Part shown: piece after piece, positions 15,481 to 21,816 of the stretch | Layout: each line of letters begins with the position of its first letter | Numbering within the stretch: position 1 is the stretch's first letter | IMG/VR virus record: IMGVR_UViG_3300035698_006555 | Location: 1 to 39,491 of that record | DNA: 39,491 nucleotides | Direction: 5' to 3' (one strand) | DNA from: a virus | Notes under the pieces: model-generated | The model's input: the letters and a program-made list of their open reading frames with translations, nothing else | The model's database searches: none | Told to the model about the DNA's origin: nothing | Position numbers and translations under genes: made by a program

Positions 15481-16454
15481 ATCACAAGGACGCGGGCATT
15501 CAAAGGCGGGTTTCTGAGCCCGTCTATTCTAAAGACATCCTGTCAGAAATCACGCTGATCATGGCCCCCCCAGATGTGAAGGGGGCCTGGGCATGGTGTC
15601 TCTTTACAATGTGGGAAAATGACACGGACAGGATCGAAGGAACCTTCGAAGAAATAGGCCGATTATGGGGATGTTCGGAAGCTGAAGCAAAACGCTTATC
15701 TGAAGAAATAAACCGCCGCATAATTGGGGACGTTCAAGTCGAAAAGAATGTTTGTTCCATCGTTTCGCGGCGATTGAATCGGCGGTATGCCGAAAAAGAC
15801 GGGGCAAGAAAGCGAAAGAAGAAGCAACGGGACAACGGCGGCGGCGATCCGGAAAGATGGACGTCCATCCGCGTCAAGATCCTAGAACGCGACGAGTATA
15901 TGTGTGCATATTGCGGGCGTAAAGCGGCGACCGTAGACCACATTCATCCGAAAGCGAAAGGGGGCGGCGAAACGTGGGATAACCTTGTGGCATGTTGCAA
16001 ACGCTGCAATATGGTCAAAGGAACGCGGTCGATGGAAGGCGCGGAAATGTCTTTCTATCAAGGGTTTAACAAAAAGTCGCTTGACTGTCACACCGATGTC
16101 TTACCTAAAAAACGGACTTCTTCTTCTTCTTCTTCTGTTTCTTCTTCTTCTTCCGGGGTTAATAAACCCCGAAAAGAGGGTCACGGGAATGATCTGAAGA
16201 TTACGGATTATTCTCATATCATGAACCCGGACACGTCGCCTATCGCGATCGCCTTCGTTATCACCGGGGAAGATCCGAAGGGGCCGGAAGGGGATCGGAC
16301 CGTCGGATATTATCGGAAGATGAAGACGAAGGTCGGGGACACGAACTTCCGGGCCTGTCTCGCCAAGATATGGGGCGAACATAAATCGGAAGGTCTGAAG
16401 AATCCCGCGGCGATGCTTGCGAACGCACTGAACGCGGTCGCGGATAGGGTCTGA
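15477..16454 (+). CDS. Replication-organiser-like protein with an internal HNH nuclease domain
   Basis: The gene starts with GTG in a GTGA overlap. Residues about 15-120 resemble the winged-helix N-terminus of phage replisome organisers (APPDVKGAWAWCLFTMWEN, FEEIGRLWGCSEAEAKRLSEEI) and end in a Lys/Arg-rich stretch. Residues about 127-190 form an HNH domain: Cys143-x2-Cys146, Asp154-His155, Asn169 and Cys174-x2-Cys177. A Ser-rich linker (215-226) is encoded by a CTT repeat, then comes a C-terminal helical region (NFRACLAKIWGEHKS, AMLANALNAV). The HNH part is AT-richer than the flanks, suggesting insertion of a mobile nuclease into a replication gene. The 325-residue frame is intact. Confidence 0.75.
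   Translation: MNHKDAGIQRRVSEPVYSKDILSEITLIMAPPDVKGAWAWCLFTMWENDTDRIEGTFEEIGRLWGCSEAEAKRLSEEINRRIIGDVQVEKNVCSIVSRRLNRRYAEKDGARKRKKKQRDNGGGDPERWTSIRVKILERDEYMCAYCGRKAATVDHIHPKAKGGGETWDNLVACCKRCNMVKGTRSMEGAEMSFYQGFNKKSLDCHTDVLPKKRTSSSSSSVSSSSSGVNKPRKEGHGNDLKITDYSHIMNPDTSPIAIAFVITGEDPKGPEGDRTVGYYRKMKTKVGDTNFRACLAKIWGEHKSEGLKNPAAMLANALNAVADRV
16117..16153 (+). repeat. Interrupted CTT microsatellite inside the HNH/replication gene
   Basis: Two runs of CTT separated by GTTT encode the Ser-rich linker. A perfect 7-bp hairpin (CGGGGTT at 16154, AATA loop, AACCCCG at 16165) follows at once. Slippage here changes length in multiples of three or shifts frame, so the tract could vary between relatives. 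Confidence 0.85.
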
Positions 16455-16483
16455 CAATCACACGACACACGAAAGGAACGGAC

Positions 16484-16996
16484 ATGAACGAACAACACGA
16501 CAAGCTGAATCTGGAAGGTCGACGGGTAGAGATTAAAAATCTCAAAGAGGGGGCGACGCTATACGGGACGTTTATCCGATGGGTTGACGATCCAGAAGAA
16601 GACGAACGCGGGTTTACCCCGTTCACGTCCGCGGCGATCCTCATGGATGACGGACAGGTCGGGGTCGTCGTCCCCAGGATGATCCGCTTCCTGGATCCCG
16701 CAGAACAGGCCCAGGATGATCTGAAGGTCGCCGAAAGGCTGATAGCCGAAAGGGATATATGGGTCCCCTGGGCAACGTACAAGGCGACAACGGACGGACG
16801 GGGGAAAGTCCTGTCCGGGCCGGACCTTCTTTCGCTAGGCAAAGAAACGATCCCTGTCGAATTGTTTGATGGAAATGCTGTCTACTACGCCATGACGGAA
16901 CCGGAAAAGTCACGGACGTCCCCGGAAAACGTATGCGACGCGATGAATGGGATCGGACGCCTGATAAATGCGAACGCAGAACGGGGCCCGTCATGA
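16484..16996 (+). CDS. Early protein, 170 residues, unknown function
   Basis: It starts after ACACACGAAAGGAACGG, one of the shared early leaders. The first third is beta-rich (RRVEIKNLKEGATLYGTFIRW, AAILMDDGQVGVVVPRMIRFLD), suggesting a small barrel that could bind nucleic acid or protein. The remainder is mixed. No motif of a known enzyme is visible. Its stop overlaps the next start. Confidence 0.68.
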   Translation: MNEQHDKLNLEGRRVEIKNLKEGATLYGTFIRWVDDPEEDERGFTPFTSAAILMDDGQVGVVVPRMIRFLDPAEQAQDDLKVAERLIAERDIWVPWATYKATTDGRGKVLSGPDLLSLGKETIPVELFDGNAVYYAMTEPEKSRTSPENVCDAMNGIGRLINANAERGPS

Positions 16997-17169
16997 CATT
17001 CGAGATCGGACAGGAAGTCACGGTCGACCCCGAAGTCTGCAAGCGATATGTGAAGGGCGAGATCGTCACGATCGCGGGTCCATACGTGAAGATCGCCCTG
17101 GGCTTCCACGGAAGGAAGGCTATCTTCGCCGACGTAAAGATCGCGGATCTGGAAAGGTGGAACTCATGA
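16993..17169 (+). CDS. Small SH3/KOW-like barrel protein, 58 residues
   Basis: Starts in an ATGA overlap at 16993. The sequence FEIGQEVTVDP, KGEIVTIAGPYVKIAL and KAIFADVKIADLE gives about five short strands in an SH3/KOW-like pattern, as in small proteins that bind RNA or DNA. No catalytic residues. A start at 16933 would overlap the previous gene without need. Confidence 0.6.
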   Translation: MTFEIGQEVTVDPEVCKRYVKGEIVTIAGPYVKIALGFHGRKAIFADVKIADLERWNS

Positions 17170-17669
17170 TCATCGCTTGCTATATATGCGGCGGAGTGGA
17201 AGCGGCGGCGCTTGTTGTCGGCGTCGGATGGATCGGGGTGCTGGTCTGCTACTGGAAGACCGATCGCGACTTTCTGAAGGGAAGGGGGGGACTACAGGGG
17301 GGGATGGGATTCCTCTTCAGGATGGGGATGAAGAAAGTCTTCTGGGATCTCCTGGCTATCACTGGGGCATTCATGAAGGCAAAACAGAACCTGACATACT
17401 TCCTGTTCTCCGGGAAGCGGAAGGCATGGGGCCGTCGCCTGAATCTGAATCCCGTCGGATGCGGACACTGTTTCTGGATCGGGCGCCGGAAGGATTGGAT
17501 ACACTCCTATCAAAGCGACGGTCGCGATGAAGCTGAATCCGTCGAACGCTGTCCGAAGTGTCGGGCTCTGGATCTCGACTTTATGGACTTTTACGTCACG
17601 CGGGCCCATTTTCTGGGAACGCTGAAAAACGCTGAAACCGAAAGGGGCATGGTACGACAGGGGCAATGA
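17166..17669 (+). CDS. Membrane-anchored protein with a C-terminal zinc-ribbon-like site
   Basis: The 167-residue product begins with a hydrophobic segment (about 9-29, VEAAALVVGVGWIGVLVCYW), then a Gly-rich loop encoded by two runs of seven G, a second weakly hydrophobic region, and a Cys4 site with CGHC near 99 and CPKC near 128. It may bind zinc on the cytoplasmic face of the membrane. No family was recognised. Both ends overlap neighbours by ATGA. Confidence 0.65.
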   Translation: MIIACYICGGVEAAALVVGVGWIGVLVCYWKTDRDFLKGRGGLQGGMGFLFRMGMKKVFWDLLAITGAFMKAKQNLTYFLFSGKRKAWGRRLNLNPVGCGHCFWIGRRKDWIHSYQSDGRDEAESVERCPKCRALDLDFMDFYVTRAHFLGTLKNAETERGMVRQGQ

Positions 17670-17854
17670 CACAAGACATCAAAAACGCGGCGACGAAACA
17701 CGGCGTACCGATCATGGTCGTCATCGCGATGGATCCGAAGACGGGCTTCATTTCCTTCGCGGCGATAGGGGACACGGCGTCGAATCATACGGTCGCCCGC
17801 CGGATAGCGGACAACCTTCAGAACATCTTCAAAACGTCGGGGCTATTCCGATGA
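17666..17854 (+). CDS. Small protein, 62 residues, unknown function
   Basis: Coupled by ATGA overlaps to both neighbours. The product has a strand (GVPIMVVIAMDPKTGFISFAAIGDT) and a following helix (ARRIADNLQNIFKTSG). No known motif. The high regularity of overlaps in this stretch supports it being a real gene. Confidence 0.65.
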   Translation: MTQDIKNAATKHGVPIMVVIAMDPKTGFISFAAIGDTASNHTVARRIADNLQNIFKTSGLFR

Positions 17855-18135
17855 ACGAAAAAAGAAAGATAGTCACGTGTCGAAGTTGCAAAGCGCGGAT
17901 CTTCTTCATCCAGACACCGAAAGGGAAGTCACACCCTGTCGATGAAAAGCCTGTCCGGATCTGGGTCGAAGACATGGTCGAAAAGCCGAACGATGAAAAC
18001 GGGGTCACGGTCACGTTTGTCTGGAAGCAGGTCGAAGGCTATATGTCGCACTTCGCGACCTGTCCGGACGCTGATCGCTTCCGGAAGACCAGGAAGGCTG
18101 AACGGGCGCCGCGGGACAAGGACGGGAATCGATGA
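17851..18135 (+). CDS. Zinc-binding small phage protein, 94 residues
   Basis: Cys10-x2-Cys13 (CRSCKARIFFIQTPKGKSHP) and a later SHFATCPDADRFRK give a Cys/His set that I recognise from short conserved phage proteins. The middle part carries two strands. It probably binds zinc; partner unknown. Starts in an ATGA overlap and ends in another with a 12-codon frame. Confidence 0.7.
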   Translation: MNEKRKIVTCRSCKARIFFIQTPKGKSHPVDEKPVRIWVEDMVEKPNDENGVTVTFVWKQVEGYMSHFATCPDADRFRKTRKAERAPRDKDGNR

Positions 18136-18170
18136 AAAAACGAATCGAATACCACAGGGGGGAAGAATGA
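18132..18170 (+). CDS. Possible 12-residue micro-ORF linking two genes
   Basis: The frame MKKRIEYHRGEE overlaps the previous stop as ATGA and the next start as ATGA, so ribosomes could pass through it from one gene to the next. It contains the GGGGGGAAG Shine-Dalgarno site of the following gene. It may serve only to couple translation; a functional peptide is unproven. Confidence 0.35.
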   Translation: MKKRIEYHRGEE

Positions 18171-18418
18171 AACCAGTCGAATTCAAAGGGTCAAACTGCG
18201 TTTATGCGAAGGATCAACCGGAATATTTGCCGTTGCCAGTCCGGAAGCAGAATTCCGAAGTCGGGGAAGTCGTCGCATGTTGGAAGATGTCCTTCCTGGA
18301 ACGCCTGAAGGCATTATTCACGGGCCGGATCTGGGTCAGTATGTGGATCTTCGGGAAACCGCTACCGCCGTCCCGCGTGAGCGTCAACCGCGGCGACATC
18401 ATCAAGGGGGAAGAATGA
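18167..18418 (+). CDS. Conserved small phage protein, 83 residues, unknown function
   Basis: The pattern LPLPVRKQNSEVGEVVACWK followed by SFLERLKALFTGRIWVSMWI and FGKPLPPSRVSV is that of a short hypothetical protein found in many phages, often near ASCH-domain genes. The Phe/Leu/Trp-rich middle may lie on a membrane surface but is not a clear span. Starts at 18167 after GGGGGGAAGA and overlaps the next gene by ATGA. Confidence 0.72.
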   Translation: MKPVEFKGSNCVYAKDQPEYLPLPVRKQNSEVGEVVACWKMSFLERLKALFTGRIWVSMWIFGKPLPPSRVSVNRGDIIKGEE

Positions 18419-18888
18419 TAGTCAACGCAATAACACTTCATGAGCCCTGGGCGTCTTTGATGCGGGCCGGGGAAAAGCGAAACGAGACACGATCCTGGGG
18501 AACGCGGCACCTGGGCCCCCTTCTGATATGCGCGGCGAAAACAAAGAAGGGCCTGACAGAAGAAACCGAATGGGCGATCCCTTTCCTTCGCGGGCCGTTG
18601 CTTAACTTCGGACACGCCGTCGCCCTGGTCAACCTGAAGCGGGTCGTCCGGACTGAGCATTTCAAGACGCCCGCGGACTGGGACAATTATCCGATGAATG
18701 AAAAGGCATTCGGGGACTATTCCCCTGGGCGCTTCGCCTGGATCACTGAACCGATCGACCTGGGCTTCGATCCTTTCCCTGTGAAGGGCCGTCAAGGGCT
18801 TTTCCGGATCGCCCTGGACACTGAAGAAGGGCCGGACGGAATGAAGGTCCTGGGGGAATATAAAGCCGCGGAAGAAGGGCCGTCATGA
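18415..18888 (+). CDS. ASCH-domain protein (PUA-like), first of two
   Basis: The 157-residue product opens with ITLHEPWASLMRAGEKRNET followed by RSWGTRHLGPLLICAAKTKK, the standard start of the ASCH fold: a Pro-Trp-Ala-Ser segment, Glu-Thr-Arg-Ser-Trp and a hydrophobic strand ending in Ala-Ala-Lys. ASCH domains bind RNA or modified nucleosides, and some hydrolyse N4-acetylcytidine. Here it may act in RNA or nucleotide handling during early infection. Coupled by ATGA to both neighbours. Confidence 0.82.
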   Translation: MIVNAITLHEPWASLMRAGEKRNETRSWGTRHLGPLLICAAKTKKGLTEETEWAIPFLRGPLLNFGHAVALVNLKRVVRTEHFKTPADWDNYPMNEKAFGDYSPGRFAWITEPIDLGFDPFPVKGRQGLFRIALDTEEGPDGMKVLGEYKAAEEGPS

Positions 18889-19247
18889 GAAATATGTCTT
18901 TCAGGCTGACGACTGATCAGATCGCGGAGCAGACCAAGACTGTCACGCGACGCTTTGGATGGCCTAACCTGAAGGCCGGGGATCTGCTTCAGCCAATAGT
19001 CAAGGGGCAAGGGCTGAAGAAAGGCGAGAAGGTCCAGCGGATCGGCCCGCCTATTCGGATCCTGTCGGCTACGACCGTCGCCCTGGACACGATCGACGCG
19101 GCGGACTGTATTCTGGAAGGCTTCCCACACCTACACCCTGACGCCTTCATCCTTATGCTTGTCTATGAAAGCGGATGTCGGGAAGACGCCCCAGTCAATC
19201 GGATTGAGTTTGAATACACCGACAAGCCGGGGAAGGCGACATCATGA
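18885..19247 (+). CDS. ASCH-like phage protein, second of two
   Basis: The 120-residue product has the phage pattern MSFRLTTDQIAEQTKTVTRR, then GWPNLKAGDLLQPIVKGQGLKKGEK and EGFPHLHPDAFILML, which belongs to short ASCH-related proteins widespread in phages. It probably forms a small beta barrel that binds RNA or a nucleotide. It directly follows and overlaps another ASCH protein, but the two are too different to be a recent duplication. Confidence 0.75.
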   Translation: MRNMSFRLTTDQIAEQTKTVTRRFGWPNLKAGDLLQPIVKGQGLKKGEKVQRIGPPIRILSATTVALDTIDAADCILEGFPHLHPDAFILMLVYESGCREDAPVNRIEFEYTDKPGKATS

Positions 19248-19510
19248 CTGGCGCCGCATTCCGGATATGCGTCGGCGTCGTATTGATGGCCGGGACGACG
19301 ATCCTATGCGTGATTTATGTTCTAATCGTCGCGGACTATTGTGAACAACAGGGGGAACATATGAAGAACTGTCCAGAATGCGGGAACGCGGTTTCAACAC
19401 GGGCGACGACCTGTCCACATTGCGGGCGACCGATGGGGGCGTCCGCCGTCCGGATCGGCGTCATCTTGTTCATCGGCGTCATCATCTATCTTTGGGCCTG
19501 GATCGTATGA
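19244..19510 (+). CDS. Zinc-ribbon protein between two membrane spans
   Basis: The 88-residue product has a membrane span at about 8-30, a zinc ribbon CPECGNAVSTRATTCPHCG at 43-61, and a second span at about 69-87. An internal ATG at 19361 with GGGGGAAC before it could give a shorter form holding only the ribbon and second span. Such ribbon-plus-helix proteins occur widely, with no specific function. Overlaps both neighbours. Confidence 0.68.
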   Translation: MTGAAFRICVGVVLMAGTTILCVIYVLIVADYCEQQGEHMKNCPECGNAVSTRATTCPHCGRPMGASAVRIGVILFIGVIIYLWAWIV

Positions 19511-19974
19511 CCGCGGCCCTGGAATACTTCGTCCCTGGTCGACCACGCCCGAAGGGATCCTGGAAGCCCGTCCCGATCAAGGGCCGGACGGTCCTGGTCC
19601 CTGACAACAAACGGTCCGCCCCCTGGGCGCGGGTCGTCGCGGCATATACACGGATCAAGATGTCGGGCCCGCCCTGGGAACCGGACGTCCCCGTCGGGAT
19701 CCGGATCCGCTTCTTCTTCCGGCGCCCGGATTCTCACTACAGGACCCGGAACAAGCGTCCAGATCGGTCCCCTGAAGGCCTGAAGGACCGATCCATGCCC
19801 TTCCCGATGGGGCGCCGGAACTATCCGGACACGGACAAGCTCGAGAGGAATGTCTGGGACGCGATCACGAAAATCGTATATGAGGACGACATCCAGATCG
19901 TCAAATGCGGGGCGACGAAGGAATGGGGCGAAGAAGAAGGGGCCCTGATTACAGTGTGGAAAATCAAAGTCTGA
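19507..19974 (+). CDS. rusA: RusA-family Holliday junction resolvase
   Basis: The 155-residue product contains the RusA active-site block: Asp108 and Asp110-Lys111 in YPDTDKLERNVWDAI, Asp118, and Asp127-Asp128 in YEDDIQIV. The N-terminal VPGRPRPKGSW is also typical. RusA cuts four-way DNA junctions as a dimer and here would resolve recombination intermediates or branched DNA before packaging. It is the last gene of the coupled early block; the leader after it begins a new unit. Confidence 0.88.
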   Translation: MTAALEYFVPGRPRPKGSWKPVPIKGRTVLVPDNKRSAPWARVVAAYTRIKMSGPPWEPDVPVGIRIRFFFRRPDSHYRTRNKRPDRSPEGLKDRSMPFPMGRRNYPDTDKLERNVWDAITKIVYEDDIQIVKCGATKEWGEEEGALITVWKIKV

Positions 19975-20020
19975 TCCCTCACACGACGTCACCGAACGGA
20001 CGCAACGGAAAAGGGGATCC

Positions 20021-20632
20021 ATGAAAGATTGTCACAAGTGTCCAGAATCGAAGAAGATCGCCGCGGGGGCATATGCGAAGATCCCCTGGGAGAAAACGCC
20101 TTGTGCGAAATGCCTAGCGTCCAGGCGGGCCCCCGCTTGTCGAACCTGTCCGACACAAAAGAAGATTAACCAGGGGGAACTGATCGGGATTTCCTTCCAT
20201 GATACGCCTTGCGCCAACTGTAAACACTTTTACGAACACGACCCGCTTTCAAATCATGGCCGGATCCATGTCGAATTCGATCCGAACCGACACGACACCG
20301 CGGTCTTGCCAACGGATCCGGAACTGGAAAGCGATCATCCGATATTCGAACCCCAGGACCCGAAGGCGCCGCACAGGAATCACCTGAAGCCCTCGATCGC
20401 CGCAATGTCCTATCTCATGAAGGCGATGGTCAGTCTTCCGAGCCTAACCAGGGAAGTCGTCCTGGATCGATTGGCATACCCGGAAAGGCCTATGGTTGAA
20501 ACGGCGGCCCGCCTGGGCGTCGCCCGATCCACGGTCCACGATCACCTGAAGCGGGCCCGCGCGAATTGGCCCGCCCTGGCCTGGGCTATCCCCATGAAGT
20601 CCTGGACCCAGAAGAAGAAAGAAAAAAAATGA
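20021..20632 (+). CDS. Probable transcription regulator: duplicated zinc cluster plus sigma-region-4-like HTH
   Basis: The 203-residue product has two copies of a cysteine unit, C4-x2-C7...C28-x2-C31 and C40-x2-C43...C64-x2-C67, each with KKI-x2-G and TPCA-x-C, so it arose by internal duplication. The C-terminus is a helix-turn-helix: LTREVVLDRLAYPERPMVET, ARLGVARSTVHDHLKRARAN, close to sigma factor region 4. Placed just before the terminase genes with its own leader (GGAAAAGGGGATCC), it is a candidate activator of late genes. A role in host-polymerase redirection is inferred. Confidence 0.72.
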   Translation: MKDCHKCPESKKIAAGAYAKIPWEKTPCAKCLASRRAPACRTCPTQKKINQGELIGISFHDTPCANCKHFYEHDPLSNHGRIHVEFDPNRHDTAVLPTDPELESDHPIFEPQDPKAPHRNHLKPSIAAMSYLMKAMVSLPSLTREVVLDRLAYPERPMVETAARLGVARSTVHDHLKRARANWPALAWAIPMKSWTQKKKEKK

Positions 20633-21132
20633 AGTCGGTGACAATCGAAGCCGATCATTTGCCCGTAGGAATGACCGTCCGGATTTATGGGAATTGCGGG
20701 GCGATGACGCGGGGCGTAAATGCCTTCATGAAGAAATGGGGGAAGACAAACCGCTTTCGGGGCGTATGGAACGGGCCCGCGACGGCGCACTGTATATCGG
20801 CGCGGATGTGGTCGCCCGCCTGGGGCGACGCCCCTTCGCGCTATATCTGGACGTCGACGCTGTTTTTCTACGCCCAGAACGTCGGCCCGGAAACGGTCGC
20901 ACACGAAGCCTTTCACGCGGCCCGCTTTTTCAGAAGGAAGCTTCAGGGAAAACGCCTTCTGAGGCCGCGGCGAAACAGGACGCCCTTCACGCGGGAGCTA
21001 TGGTTTGAGGAATGGGAAGCCGTATCCCTGGAACATATCATTTCCTTGATCAACGCATGGACGGAAAATAATCACAAGTGGGATCAGGAACGCTTCGCCC
21101 GCTTCACGCCGTACCCAACTATGAGGCCATGA
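20629..21132 (+). CDS. HExxH-type metallopeptidase-like protein
   Basis: The 167-residue product has His92-Glu93-x2-His96 in VAHEAFHAARFF and a downstream Glu cluster in WFEEWEAVSLEHI that could supply a third zinc ligand, the order of a gluzincin-like site. No signal peptide. Related small phage proteins exist with unknown substrates. It lies between the putative late regulator and terminase, overlapping the former by ATGA. Activity is unproven. Confidence 0.62.
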   Translation: MKSVTIEADHLPVGMTVRIYGNCGAMTRGVNAFMKKWGKTNRFRGVWNGPATAHCISARMWSPAWGDAPSRYIWTSTLFFYAQNVGPETVAHEAFHAARFFRRKLQGKRLLRPRRNRTPFTRELWFEEWEAVSLEHIISLINAWTENNHKWDQERFARFTPYPTMRP

Positions 21133-21602
21133 CGGAAATTCCGGCCCTTGTTATGCCAGGGACAAGAAAATCCGATGCAACCGCGTTAGACCGAATCGTC
21201 ATGATCGTCATGATCATCCTGTCCCTTGTCATTATCGTCGGGACGATTCGAGAATACGCGCGATGGAGAAACCGTCATGGGCAAAATAAAGAACCACCGA
21301 CGCGAACGAATGGCCCAGGAGTTGTTCCGCGGTCGCAAAGAGATCACGGCGTACAAACGTGCGGGATACAAGGGCAACGCCGAAGCCGGGGCGTCGAAGA
21401 TCGCGAACAGTCCGGAAGTCCAGGCCCGGATCCGCGAACTGTCCGGCAAAATAGAGCGTCGGAATATTATGGAGAAAACGGAAGCCCTGGAAATGCTCAC
21501 GACCGGGGCGCGGTCTGCCTTCGAAATCATCCGACACGCGACATCGATCGGGAAGACGGGCCTGATCACGCTATCCACGAAGGTCCTGAAGGACCGTCCT
21601 GA
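21129..21602 (+). CDS. Possible small membrane protein overlapping the terminase small subunit gene
   Basis: The frame starts in an ATGA overlap with the preceding stop. Its first 49 codons do not overlap another gene and encode a clear membrane span (about 23-41, IVMIVMIILSLVIIVGTIRE) with basic residues after it. The rest of the 157-residue frame lies out of phase over terminase small subunit codons and has Arg/Gly/Asp-rich shadow-like composition. Either the gene is real with a poorly constrained tail, or a shorter product is made. Confidence 0.45.
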   Translation: MTEIPALVMPGTRKSDATALDRIVMIVMIILSLVIIVGTIREYARWRNRHGQNKEPPTRTNGPGVVPRSQRDHGVQTCGIQGQRRSRGVEDREQSGSPGPDPRTVRQNRASEYYGENGSPGNAHDRGAVCLRNHPTRDIDREDGPDHAIHEGPEGPS

Positions 21603-21816
21603 TCTGCTTCATGCGATCAAGGAAGTAGTCAATCACGCCGACGGCCTTCATCAAACCGTCCGGATCCATGCCTTCCACGACCTGATCGAAACGATTTCCA
21701 AACTCGAAGGATGGGAAGCGCCGAAGAACTTGAACATCCGGCGCCGTCCCCTGGAAGAAATGTCGGACGCGGAACTGAACGAATTGGAAGGCCTGGGGAC
21801 CGATGGGGCTTCCTGA
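21277..21816 (+). CDS. terS: Terminase small subunit
   Basis: The 179-residue product has the small-terminase HTH pattern MAQELFRGRKEITAYKRAGY followed by KGNAEAGASKIANSPEVQAR, then a long helix and an oligomerisation-like region. It would recognise phage DNA and regulate the large subunit. The ATG at 21277 follows GATGGAGAAACC and starts a basic DNA-binding arm; the frame upstream lacks a good site. It overlaps the large subunit gene by 14 bases. Confidence 0.82.
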   Translation: MGKIKNHRRERMAQELFRGRKEITAYKRAGYKGNAEAGASKIANSPEVQARIRELSGKIERRNIMEKTEALEMLTTGARSAFEIIRHATSIGKTGLITLSTKVLKDRPDLLHAIKEVVNHADGLHQTVRIHAFHDLIETISKLEGWEAPKNLNIRRRPLEEMSDAELNELEGLGTDGAS

